A stretch of DNA of 64,000 bases from Paenibacillus silagei (GTDB lineage: Bacteria; Bacillota; Bacilli; Paenibacillales; Paenibacillaceae): assembly GCF_017874735.1 (NCBI RefSeq), contig NZ_JAGGLV010000008.1, positions 1-64,000 of the forward strand, read 5' to 3'. Numbering within the stretch: the first letter of the stretch is position 1; every line of letters begins with the position of its first letter. A program made the position numbers and the translations under genes. The notes beneath the pieces are model-generated. The model was given only the letters and a program-made list of their open reading frames with translations, made no database searches and was not told the origin of the DNA. Shown piece by piece: positions 42,939 through 51,085 of this stretch.

Positions 42939-43856
42939 TTAGATACGGATGTAGGACTCCAGAAACATCTGGAGCTCCGAGGCCCCGTCAGGACGTATGC
43001 TGTAGCGTTCGGTGCCTTCACCGCGCAAATGGACCCGCAGAAGCCCGGCGACTCTTAGACTAAGCAGGTGATGCATCAGCATCTCCCGGGACAGGCTCAG
43101 CTCGGACTGCATCTCCCACAGTGTCTTCGGTTCGTTCGCTACGAAGCGCAGCAGTCTCAGCCGGGTAGGATCAGAGAGAGCCTGTGTTAAACGAAGCAGC
43201 ACCGTTGGAGGCTCCTCCTCATTGTCTGAGGGGACATCAACCGGATATTGCACCAGCATCAGGTTCTTGAAGAAGCAGTACGTGTTGATCGGCCGGTTAT
43301 GCACGGTAGGCAGCAGCACAATCGTCTTCAGTCCGGGAATGTCCTCAATGACAATTCCGCCGGAAGCATATTCGATCAGCGGGACCATGTCCATTTTGCT
43401 TTCCAGCATTTTTTTCTCAGAAGCGTCTTCAATCAGCAGCGGCAGCAGGGTATGCTCCACATGGCGGAAATAATGCTCATACCATATCCGCAAAAGAGGC
43501 GTATATCCGTTCTTGATCCGAGCGCATTCCTCGGCCGTGAATTGATGGAAGAAAGGCTCGGTCCGCCGGAGGCAATCCTCCAGAGACAAGCTCTCCAGCT
43601 CAGCCAGGAACTGCAGCACCTTGGAAGCCTCGCCCCGGCTGTAGGCCCAGGCGTAGAGTACATCATAATCTTCGAACGGCCACTCGGCGGCCTGCTTCAG
43701 TGCAGCCAGCTGTGTGGGGGTGAAGCGGCCATCCACATCCCGGATCCAGTCGGTGCCGATGTCCAGATTGGAGGTCCATTTCTTGGTTACATATAACATG
43801 AAACTGTCCAGCAGTTCGTATACGGGGGAAACATCAATGTTCAGTTCATACTTCAT
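42939..43856 (-). CDS. ArsR-family transcriptional regulator with long N-terminal domain, 305 aa
   Basis: The C-terminal ~80 residues form an ArsR-type winged helix: LRLTQALSDPTRLRLLRFVA, TLWEMQSELSLSREMLMHHL and the wing LRVHLRGEGTERYSI. The N-terminal ~220 residues (EDYDVLYAWAYSRGEASKVL, IVLLPTVHNRP) are an all-purpose sensing region seen in DUF5937-like ArsR proteins; no metal-site Cys pattern of ArsR/SmtB is visible. It is divergent from the MFS gene with a 142-bp gap, so it may control that gene. Downstream HAD gene shares its transcript. Confidence 0.85.
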   Translation of the reverse strand: MKYELNIDVSPVYELLDSFMLYVTKKWTSNLDIGTDWIRDVDGRFTPTQLAALKQAAEWPFEDYDVLYAWAYSRGEASKVLQFLAELESLSLEDCLRRTEPFFHQFTAEECARIKNGYTPLLRIWYEHYFRHVEHTLLPLLIEDASEKKMLESKMDMVPLIEYASGGIVIEDIPGLKTIVLLPTVHNRPINTYCFFKNLMLVQYPVDVPSDNEEEPPTVLLRLTQALSDPTRLRLLRFVANEPKTLWEMQSELSLSREMLMHHLLSLRVAGLLRVHLRGEGTERYSIRPDGASELQMFLESYIRI

Positions 43857-43998
43857 TTAAGCCGGGTCACCTCCAGAAAATCAGTCACTTCTATATATTA
43901 TCTCTTGTTTTGAAGAGGGTTGTCTACTATAATGTTCGGTGTTTGCCGCATGGAGATCAGGTTCCGTTCATCAATGAATTACATAGGAGGATTTATTT

Positions 43999-45177
43999 GT
44001 GTCAGATTCTATACCGATGCCGCATGGACAGAGCGGTAGAATGAATTATTCGATTTTGATTGCCGTGATTATTCTGGCAGGGCTGAGCCAGGGGATGCTG
44101 CTGCCGGTCTTATCTATTCTACTGGAGCAGGAAGGCGTATCGTCCTCGCTGAACGGACTTAATGCGGCTGCCTTGTATGTAGGCTCATTTGCCATGACCT
44201 TGATTGCAGAAAGGGTACTTGGCGCCATCGGCTTCAAGAAGCTAATCGCCGCGGGTCTCGCGCTGGTGCTGGTATCACTCCTGCTGTTCCCGCTCCTTAC
44301 CGGCGTGAAGGTCTGGTTCGTGCTCCGCGTGCTGGTCGGGATCGGCGATTCAGCAGTGAATTACGCCGCGCAGCTCTGGGTGCTGCTCATGACACCGGCG
44401 GAGCACCGTGGACGGAACCTGTCACTCTACGGGATGTCCTACGGACTGGGCTTCAGCCTCGGACCGCTGGGCATCAGCCTGCTGCGGTTCGGGCAGCCCG
44501 CACCGTTCCTGATTACAGCCCTGCTGTTCGTAATCGTGCTGCTGATTGTGGGCTTCAAGCTGCCTGACTCGCGGCCGGAAGCTATGGATCACAGCGAAGG
44601 CCAGGCGAGCAGATTCGGCCGGAGCTACCGGCTTGCTTGGTATGCGCTGATTCCGGCGCTGCTATACGGCTATATGGAAGCCAGCCTGAACAGCAGCTTC
44701 CCGGTATACGGGCTGCGCACCGGGTTCAGTGCAGACCAGATTGCCGCCTTGCTGCCCTTTGCAGGCATTGGAGGCCTGCTGCTTCAGCTGCCGCTCGGCA
44801 TATGGAGCGACCGTTATGGCCGCAAGGCCATCCTGATTGCTGCGGGGACAGGAGGAGGCCTGGCCTTCACGCTGCTGCCGCTTACCGGCGACCATGTCCT
44901 GCTCACCCTGCTGGTGCTGATGGTGGCCGGGGGGCTTGTCGGCTCCTTTTTCTCGCTAGGATTAAGCTATGCCGCCGATATCCTGCCGCGCAAGCTGCTT
45001 CCCGCTGCCAATGTAGTCGCTTCCTTCCATTATAGTCTGGGAAGTATTGCAGGGCCGGGCATCGGCGGGCTGCTGCTGCAGTTCGGCTGGGGCGGCAGTG
45101 TGTTTGCCGTAATGGGCGGCCTGTATATTGTATTTGGGCTGGCAGGGTTATTGTTCTCGCCAGGGAAGAAGATATGA
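43999..45177 (+). CDS. Major facilitator superfamily transporter, 392 aa
   Basis: About 12 membrane segments in two halves. The inter-helix signature WSDRYGRKAILIAAGTG (about 268-284) lies between segments 8 and 9, as in drug:proton antiporters. The first half includes YSILIAVIILAGLSQGMLLP and GDSAVNYAAQLWVLLMTPAEHRGR. GTG start with AGGAGG about 8 nt upstream. The divergent ArsR-type gene suggests regulation. Substrate unknown; export is the more likely direction by family. Confidence 0.9.
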   Translation: MSDSIPMPHGQSGRMNYSILIAVIILAGLSQGMLLPVLSILLEQEGVSSSLNGLNAAALYVGSFAMTLIAERVLGAIGFKKLIAAGLALVLVSLLLFPLLTGVKVWFVLRVLVGIGDSAVNYAAQLWVLLMTPAEHRGRNLSLYGMSYGLGFSLGPLGISLLRFGQPAPFLITALLFVIVLLIVGFKLPDSRPEAMDHSEGQASRFGRSYRLAWYALIPALLYGYMEASLNSSFPVYGLRTGFSADQIAALLPFAGIGGLLLQLPLGIWSDRYGRKAILIAAGTGGGLAFTLLPLTGDHVLLTLLVLMVAGGLVGSFFSLGLSYAADILPRKLLPAANVVASFHYSLGSIAGPGIGGLLLQFGWGGSVFAVMGGLYIVFGLAGLLFSPGKKI

Positions 45178-45208
45178 GGTAGAATAAGAACGAATGCTCG
45201 CATGGAAT

Positions 45209-45237
45209 TTGATCCCGCTTTCAGAGTACACTATAGA
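45209..45237 (+). promoter_or_regulatory. Putative promoter of the ABC-lipoprotein-two-component cluster
   Basis: TTGATC (45209-45214), 17-bp spacer, TATAGA (45232-45237), 30 nt before the start at 45267. Confidence 0.5.
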
Positions 45238-45266
45238 GTAGAGTCGAAGACAGGAGAGGCTGACCT

Positions 45267-45992
45267 ATGATTACAGTTGAACATTTGGCCAAAGCGGTCG
45301 GGGAAGATAAAACACCGGTACTTCAGGATATCGGATTTCAATTAGAACCGGGAGAATTTGTAGCGCTGCTGGGACCCAGCGGCAGCGGGAAGTCAACGCT
45401 GCTGCGCTGCCTGGCCCTGCGCGAGAAGTGGGACAGAGGGAATTTTAGGGTAGATGGGCAGGATATTATGAAGAGCCCCTTCGCCGGCAAACGCAAGATC
45501 CGCCGGGAATGGGCCTATCTGGAGCAGAACGCGGAGCTGAATCCGAACCGTACTGCACTGAAGAATGTGCTGATCGGACAAGCCTCCCAGACGCCGCTGT
45601 GGCGGATGGCTACAGGCATGGTCCGCTCAGATGATTATATGGGGGCGATGGACCAGCTCGATCTGCTGGGTCTGCTGGACAAGGCCAAGCTGAAGTCCGG
45701 CCAGCTCAGCGGCGGCGAACGTCAGCGTGTGGCGATTGCCCGGGCATTGGTCCACGGCGCCAAGGTCATCCTGGCGGATGAGCCGGTGACGGGCCTTGAC
45801 CCCAAGACTGCGGAGAATGTGCTGGAGACCCTCCGCAATCTGTGCAAGGAGACAGGCCTTACCGTGCTTACGGTGCTGCCGATCGAGCTGGCCGAGCGTT
45901 ATGCCAGCCGTCTGTGGGTGCTGGAGGACGGAAGAATTAAGCATGATGTCAAAGGACGCCGGCTAACCTCACAGGAGCGGCTGCATCTGTGA
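45267..45992 (+). CDS. ABC transporter ATP-binding protein (PhnC-like), 241 aa
   Basis: Walker A is [17 protein letters not shown] (about 35-51), signature QLSGGERQRVAIARAL, Walker B VILADEPVTGLD, with a switch region VLTVLPIELAERYA that lacks the usual His (Leu-Pro instead). The spacing between Walker A and the Q-loop (LEQNAELNPNRTAL) resembles phosphonate importers. No permease or binding protein gene follows; the next gene encodes a lipoprotein of a different type. Partner unknown. RBS AGGAGAGG about 7 nt upstream. Confidence 0.85.
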   Translation: MITVEHLAKAVGEDKTPVLQDIGFQLEPGEFVALLGPSGSGKSTLLRCLALREKWDRGNFRVDGQDIMKSPFAGKRKIRREWAYLEQNAELNPNRTALKNVLIGQASQTPLWRMATGMVRSDDYMGAMDQLDLLGLLDKAKLKSGQLSGGERQRVAIARALVHGAKVILADEPVTGLDPKTAENVLETLRNLCKETGLTVLTVLPIELAERYASRLWVLEDGRIKHDVKGRRLTSQERLHL

Positions 45993-46025
45993 AGTGAGGC
46001 AAGGCGTTCAGTAAGGAGAGCGTAA

Positions 46026-47324
46026 ATGAAGTTGAATATGCGTGTGCGTCTACTGGGAGGAATTGCCGCAGCCGCCCTGTCGCTGTTTGCCCTGTCGGGC
46101 TGCACCTTCATCAGTGATCCGGTATCCCAGATGAGGGTGCCTCAGCTACCCGCTGACAAGGCTTCGCTGATGGCCGCCATTAACTCTTCTCTGAAGGCGC
46201 TGGATGGCACCTTGACCCGTCCGGCCAATGATGATAACAGCTCTATTTTTACAGAGGACCTGGACCAGGATGGCGTGATGGAGACGCTTGTGTTCTACCA
46301 GAACAAGAATGAAGCCGTGGTTAATCACGGAATGATTCTGGAGAAGCAGGGGGATACCTGGGTCAAGAAGCTTACGTTCGATGGTGTTGGCAACAATCTT
46401 GATTCTGTAGATCTTAAGGATGTAACAGGTGACGGTAAGCTCAACATTATTGCCGGGTATTCCCGTGGGGAAGAGAAGGGCATGGTCGTCTACAGCTATT
46501 CCGGGGGAGTGCTGGAAGAGATTTTAACGAAGCCGTACACCAAATACATCATCGATGATCTGAATGAGGATGGAATCGCGGATATTACCGTGGTGTATTT
46601 CAAGCGTAATGAATTCGCTACAATAACCACCTACCAGTACAATGACAGCTTCAAGGTGCTGGATCAACTGGACGACCTGGACCCTTATTTCAATAATTAT
46701 TACAATATTGTCTCAGGAAAAGTAGCTGCGAACAAAGAAGGGATTGTACTGGATTCTGCCGTGGATTCTCACTCAGCGTATACAACAGTGGTTGTAATGG
46801 AGAATAACAAGCTTCGTGTCGCTATTCCAGGGGATGCCAGCACCTTCAAGGACCGCAAAATTGTCAGCGAGGATATTGATTCGGACGGAATTATTGAGAT
46901 AGGGATGCTGGTTCCCCCCAAGGGCTGGGAGTATTTCGATCCGGAGACCATTCCGTATTTCAATTCCTATTATAAATGGGACGGGAAAGACGGCCTGACC
47001 TTCAGTACCCAGCTCTATAATGATCCGCTCGACCGGTTCACGATTAACTTCGCCCCCGATTGGCTGGAGCGGGTGACTGTGGACACGAAGTCGGTTCAGA
47101 ACAAATCGCTCAAATTCATTATGACGGATACCGGAGAGACGGTCGCCGAAGTAACATTCTTCTCGCCTGCGGAATGGGACAATGCGAAGAACAACGGCTG
47201 GAAGCTGCTCGGCCGCGATCTGGATAAAATGATCGGTTACCGGGGAGGACTGGAACAAAATACAATCGGAGGAGGAGACGGGCGAATTCAATCCTCTATT
47301 GAAAGGAAGGGAATCAATGAGTAA
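46026..47324 (+). CDS. Lipoprotein with DxDxDG calcium-loop-like repeats, 432 aa
   Basis: Lipid-anchored: MKLNMRVRLLGGIAAAALSL then lipobox ALSGC with Cys26. The ectodomain has at least four Asp-rich loops of FG-GAP/EF-hand-like shape: DLDQDGVMETL (about 78-88), DVTGDGKLNII, DLNEDGIADIT and DIDSDGIIEIG. These are spaced as in beta-propeller VCBS/FG-GAP proteins and could bind calcium. A C-terminal region (about 350-432) is different, with TVDTKSVQNKSLKFIM. Its 3' end overlaps the response regulator by 8 nt, so all three genes are one operon; a sensory or accessory role with the histidine kinase is inference. Confidence 0.82.
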   Translation: MKLNMRVRLLGGIAAAALSLFALSGCTFISDPVSQMRVPQLPADKASLMAAINSSLKALDGTLTRPANDDNSSIFTEDLDQDGVMETLVFYQNKNEAVVNHGMILEKQGDTWVKKLTFDGVGNNLDSVDLKDVTGDGKLNIIAGYSRGEEKGMVVYSYSGGVLEEILTKPYTKYIIDDLNEDGIADITVVYFKRNEFATITTYQYNDSFKVLDQLDDLDPYFNNYYNIVSGKVAANKEGIVLDSAVDSHSAYTTVVVMENNKLRVAIPGDASTFKDRKIVSEDIDSDGIIEIGMLVPPKGWEYFDPETIPYFNSYYKWDGKDGLTFSTQLYNDPLDRFTINFAPDWLERVTVDTKSVQNKSLKFIMTDTGETVAEVTFFSPAEWDNAKNNGWKLLGRDLDKMIGYRGGLEQNTIGGGDGRIQSSIERKGINE

Positions 47325-48015
47325 AGTACTGATACTGGAGGACGAAGAGTCTATCCGCAGTTTTATTGTTATTAATCTGAAGCGCAATGGCTTTGAGGTG
47401 CTGGAGGCGGCGGATGGCCATGAGGCGCTGCATAAGCTTACTACTATACATGATATTGATATCGCCCTGCTGGATGTGATGGTACCAGGCATCGACGGTT
47501 TTGAGGTATGCAGACGCATCCGGGAGACCAATGAGCGGCTGGGAATTATTTTCTTGACGGCCAAGGTACAGGAGCAGGACAAGGTCTATGCGCTGTCGGT
47601 GGGAGCAGATGACCATGTCAGTAAGCCGTTCAGTCCCACTGAGCTGATCGCCCGTATCCAGTCGCTGCTGCGCCGGGTCAATGTTCACCGCGAGCAGTCA
47701 GCCAAGGTATCGTTCCAGTCGGGTCCGTTCACATTAGATCTGATCTCCAAGCAGTTCAAGCGGAGCGGGGAAGCCATTGAGCTTACGCCAACAGAGTTCT
47801 CGCTGGTGCAGTTCTTCCTGGAGAAGGAGAATACGCCGCTCAGCCGTGACTCCCTGCTTGATCATGTCTGGGGCAAGGAATATATGGGGGACCCCAAGAT
47901 TGTTGACGTCAATATCCGCCGGTTGCGCCAAAAAATTGAGAATAATCCATCGGAGCCTGAATACCTGCAGACGGTGTGGGGACACGGCTATAAATGGAAA
48001 GGCCAGGTACAATGA
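47317..48015 (+). CDS. Response regulator, OmpR/PhoB family, 232 aa
   Basis: Receiver domain with acidic pair LEDEESIRSF, phospho-acceptor Asp53 in LLDVMVPGIDG, Thr/Ala region IIFLTAKVQE and Lys in DDHVSKPFSP. The C-terminal winged helix has ELTPTEFSLVQFFLEKEN, VWGKEYMGDPKIVDVNIRRL and TVWGHGYKW. ATG at 47317 follows AAAGGAAGGG and overlaps the lipoprotein gene. It overlaps the kinase start by 4 nt (ATGA). Cognate kinase is the next gene. Confidence 0.94.
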   Translation: MSKVLILEDEESIRSFIVINLKRNGFEVLEAADGHEALHKLTTIHDIDIALLDVMVPGIDGFEVCRRIRETNERLGIIFLTAKVQEQDKVYALSVGADDHVSKPFSPTELIARIQSLLRRVNVHREQSAKVSFQSGPFTLDLISKQFKRSGEAIELTPTEFSLVQFFLEKENTPLSRDSLLDHVWGKEYMGDPKIVDVNIRRLRQKIENNPSEPEYLQTVWGHGYKWKGQVQ

Positions 48016-49445
48016 TCAAGAAGGGGATGCGCAGACAGATCGTACTGCACTATATTCTTGTAGTCTTTGTAGCGCTTCTCCTGGTTGAGACAACCTTTCT
48101 GCTGGCGATCCGTACCTATTATTACGACAGCATCTACACCAAGATCACTACACAGATTAGTGCAGCTGAAAGTATGGTTAAATATGGAAGCTTAAACGGC
48201 ACATCAGCGAACCAGTTGCAAGGGTTACTCGAATTGTTCAATCTGGAAAATACAGAGCTGGAGGTCCTGACGCTTAAAGGAGATATTATTACCAGCTCCA
48301 CCGGGTTTCAGCCGGACCGGACGATCACCACCAGTGATGTCCCAGAGGCGGTGGGAGGCAGTACAGGACGCTGGGTGGGGCGGCAGGCCGGCACCAATGA
48401 AAGTGTCATGGCCGTATCCAAGATGGTGCGGATCAACACTCATGATTCCTATGTCCTTCGGTATCTGTCCTCGATGGAAGGCGTAAATAAAGATCTGCTT
48501 AATTTGACCCTGCTCTCCCTTGCCATCGGTGTAGCAGTCCTCACCATCGTGCTGCTGCTCAGCTTCGGGCTCGCCAATTCGATTGTGCGTCCGCTGAATA
48601 ATATTACGGCCGTGTCGGCGCAGATGGCGAAGGGCAAGTTCACGACCCGGATCAAAGGCGATTACCGGTACGAGATCGGCGAACTCGCTTCAACGCTCAA
48701 CTATATGGCGGACGAGATTGTCCGCAGCAACCAGATTAAGGATGATTTCATCTCCTCGATCTCTCATGAGCTGCGGACCCCGCTGACCAGCATCAAGGGC
48801 TGGAGCGAGACCCTGGTCTCCGGGGGCTACGACCCTGAAGAGACTAAGCTTGGGGTCGGAATTATCTCCAGGGAGAGTGACCGGCTGATCGGGCTGGTGG
48901 AGGAAATCCTCGATTTCTCGAAGCTGCAGCAGAACGAAATGAAGCTGTCGATGGGGCAGGTGGATATTAAGGTTCTGCTGCAGGAGACGCTGCTCAATAT
49001 CTGGGCCAAGGCCGAGAAGAAACGGATTCATCTGCTGCTGGAATGTGAGGAGACGATTTTCATCAAGGCGGATGCCAACCGCCTCAAGCAGGTCTTCCTC
49101 AATCTGGTGGATAATGCGGTGAAGTTCTCGCCGGAGGATTCCAGTATCGTGCTGTCGGCGGAGCGTCTATCCGGTACCGAGATGGCTGTCACTGTCCGTG
49201 ACAGCGGTATTGGCATTAGTGAAGCGCACCTGGCCAGAGTACGGGACCGCTTCTTCCAGGTCGATGCCCTTAACGGGGGAACGGGCCTCGGGCTGGCGAT
49301 CTCCCAGCAGATTGTGGAGCTTCATAACGGCAAGCTGGAAATGGACAGTGAGCTGGGCAAGGGTACCCAGGTTACCGTCATTCTGCCGCTTGATGACAGC
49401 CAGCAGGGGAATGCCCGTCCCAGCAACTCACCGGTAACTTCATAA
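48012..49445 (+). CDS. Sensor histidine kinase, 477 aa
   Basis: Membrane sensor: TM1 (about 11-31, YILVVFVALLLVETTFLLAI), extracellular loop (about 32-160), TM2 (about 168-190), HAMP (NSIVRPLNNITAVSAQMAKG). HisKA has the phospho-accepting His in ISSISHELRTPLTSIKGWS (about residue 252). The ATPase domain carries the N box (VFLNLVDNAVKFS), G1 (VRDSGIGIS), F and G2 (GGTGLGLAISQQIVE) motifs. Overlaps the response regulator by 4 nt. The signal sensed is unknown; the lipoprotein encoded upstream may contribute. A 68-nt repeat copy follows the stop by 4 nt. Confidence 0.94.
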   Translation: MIKKGMRRQIVLHYILVVFVALLLVETTFLLAIRTYYYDSIYTKITTQISAAESMVKYGSLNGTSANQLQGLLELFNLENTELEVLTLKGDIITSSTGFQPDRTITTSDVPEAVGGSTGRWVGRQAGTNESVMAVSKMVRINTHDSYVLRYLSSMEGVNKDLLNLTLLSLAIGVAVLTIVLLLSFGLANSIVRPLNNITAVSAQMAKGKFTTRIKGDYRYEIGELASTLNYMADEIVRSNQIKDDFISSISHELRTPLTSIKGWSETLVSGGYDPEETKLGVGIISRESDRLIGLVEEILDFSKLQQNEMKLSMGQVDIKVLLQETLLNIWAKAEKKRIHLLLECEETIFIKADANRLKQVFLNLVDNAVKFSPEDSSIVLSAERLSGTEMAVTVRDSGIGISEAHLARVRDRFFQVDALNGGTGLGLAISQQIVELHNGKLEMDSELGKGTQVTVILPLDDSQQGNARPSNSPVTS

Positions 49446-49449
49446 GCAA

Positions 49450-49517
49450 GCCAAGTGGAAACGGCTTTGGCGTCCTTACAGGGACGGCACCCGTTTCAGC
49501 GAGAAATATAAGGATAA
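49450..49517 (+). repeat. 68-nt interspersed repeat, copy B
   Basis: Begins GCCAAGTGGAAACGGCTTTG and ends CAGCGAGAAATATAAGGATA plus A. Near-identical to copy A (24873-24940, opposite strand). The middle folds by CGTCC/GGACG and the outer AAACGG/CCGTTT. Confidence 0.8.
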
Positions 49518-49555
49518 GTTATCGTGTGAAACATATAATTTCTTATATTTATACA

Positions 49556-49601
49556 AAAGGGATACAGCTATCATCCGGACAGACCGGAGCTGTATCCCTT
49601 T
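49556..49601. terminator. Bidirectional terminator, kinase operon and glgC
   Basis: AAAGGGATACAGCT (49556-49569) pairs with AGCTGTATCCCTTT (49588-49601), inner CCGG/CCGG. Between convergent genes. Confidence 0.85.
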
Positions 49602-49645
49602 GTATGTAGCAGCCCTATGGGCTGAACGATTGTGCTAAACGATTG

Positions 49646-50869
49646 TTATGAAGGCATTCCTTCCGCACGCAGACGGCCGGCCTTCTCATAGACCTCCTGA
49701 AGCAGGCGGGCAGGCTGGGTACGGACCAGCGGCTTGGCAGCTACAATCTCATGCGGGCCGACAACCACAATGTTGTCTGCACTGCCTTTGATCACAGCGC
49801 CGTCCTTGATCACAGCACCTTCACCGATAATGGCGTGTTCAATCAGAACACCGCGTCCAATACGGGCACCGGGCATTACCACACTCTGCTTGATTCTGCT
49901 CTGCTTGCCGATCTCTACACCACTGAAGATGACCGAGCGCTGAGGGCTGCCTTCGAGCTGGCAGGTCTCGTGAATCAGGCAATCTGCTGAAGCCGCTTGT
50001 TGAGTGCGGGGTCTGAGCGCAGTCAGCTTGGTCCGCTGTGCACGGCTGTACATCGGCCAGCGTGAATTATCAAGCTGGAAGCCGTCTTCTTGCAGGAGAT
50101 CCATATGAGCTTCCCAGAGGCTGCCAACTGTACCCACATCTCTCCAATAGCCCTCGAAGCGGTAGGCGAACAGTTCATCACTCGCATCCAGCATAGCTGG
50201 AATGACATCCTTGCCGAAATCATGACCGGACTCCGCATTCGCGGCATCCCGCAGCAAATGAGCCTTCAAGTACGCCCACTCGAACAGATAAATACCCATG
50301 GAAGCCAGATTGCTCTTCGGAGCCTTCGGTTTCTCGGCAAATTCGGAGATCTTGAAATCTTCATCCACGTTCATCACGCCGAAGCGGCTCGCTTCATCCC
50401 AAGGAACCTCCATAACTGATATCGTTGCCTTCGCAGACTTGGCGATGTGATAATCGAGCATTTTGCGGTAGTCCATGTGGTAGATATGGTCTCCCGACAG
50501 AATAAGTACATGCTCCGGGTTCTGGCTGTCAATATATTCAATATTCTTATGAATAGCATCGGCGGTGCCTGTATAGCTGTCTCTGCCTTCAATCCCAGAA
50601 GGGAGCAGTCTTACACCACGGTCACTGCGGCTGTGCAGCCCCCAGGGCTCACCTTCACCGATATGCTGATGCAACGATTCTGCTTCGTACTGAGTCAGTA
50701 CTCCGATGGTATCAATCTTGGAATTCACACAGTTGCTTAGGGGAAAATCAATAATTCGGTACTGTCCGCCGAAAGGGACTGCAGGCTTAGCCATGCTGGA
50801 AGTCAACGGGGCTAATCTGCGGCCTTCCCCGCCTGCCAGGAGCATGGCGATACATTCTTTCTTACTCAT
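49646..50869 (-). CDS. glgC: Glucose-1-phosphate adenylyltransferase (GlgC), 407 aa
   Basis: Makes ADP-glucose, the committed step of glycogen synthesis. Nucleotide loop: [18 protein letters not shown] (about 5-22) and [19 protein letters not shown]. Glucose-1-phosphate site: [11 protein letters not shown] and [10 protein letters not shown] region; [15 protein letters not shown]. The C-terminal left-handed beta helix has hexapeptide repeats ([20 protein letters not shown]). ATG has GGGAGGG about 7 nt upstream. Divergent from glgB/glgA rather than in one operon, and no glgD is visible. Confidence 0.95.
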   Translation of the reverse strand: MSKKECIAMLLAGGEGRRLAPLTSSMAKPAVPFGGQYRIIDFPLSNCVNSKIDTIGVLTQYEAESLHQHIGEGEPWGLHSRSDRGVRLLPSGIEGRDSYTGTADAIHKNIEYIDSQNPEHVLILSGDHIYHMDYRKMLDYHIAKSAKATISVMEVPWDEASRFGVMNVDEDFKISEFAEKPKAPKSNLASMGIYLFEWAYLKAHLLRDAANAESGHDFGKDVIPAMLDASDELFAYRFEGYWRDVGTVGSLWEAHMDLLQEDGFQLDNSRWPMYSRAQRTKLTALRPRTQQAASADCLIHETCQLEGSPQRSVIFSGVEIGKQSRIKQSVVMPGARIGRGVLIEHAIIGEGAVIKDGAVIKGSADNIVVVGPHEIVAAKPLVRTQPARLLQEVYEKAGRLRAEGMPS

Positions 50870-51085
50870 GTGTTATCCCTCCCATTTTTTTGTCAATGCT
50901 TGTAATATACACGCAGAACAAGCGCTTGAAACGACATAGGTGAATTATATTGCTGCATATCTGCAAAAATTACATGTTTATTTTCAATATTCAGAAATTG
51001 CCCGGACTTCTCTCAAAATCATTTTCAAAATCTATATATTCGGGTAATGTAATAGGTGCATCCTATATCCTAAGGTGGTGATGAT

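Noticed and set aside
50870..51085. CcpA cre sites controlling the glg genes
   Set aside because: Sequences such as TTGAAACGACATAG only partly fit the cre consensus; not enough to call.
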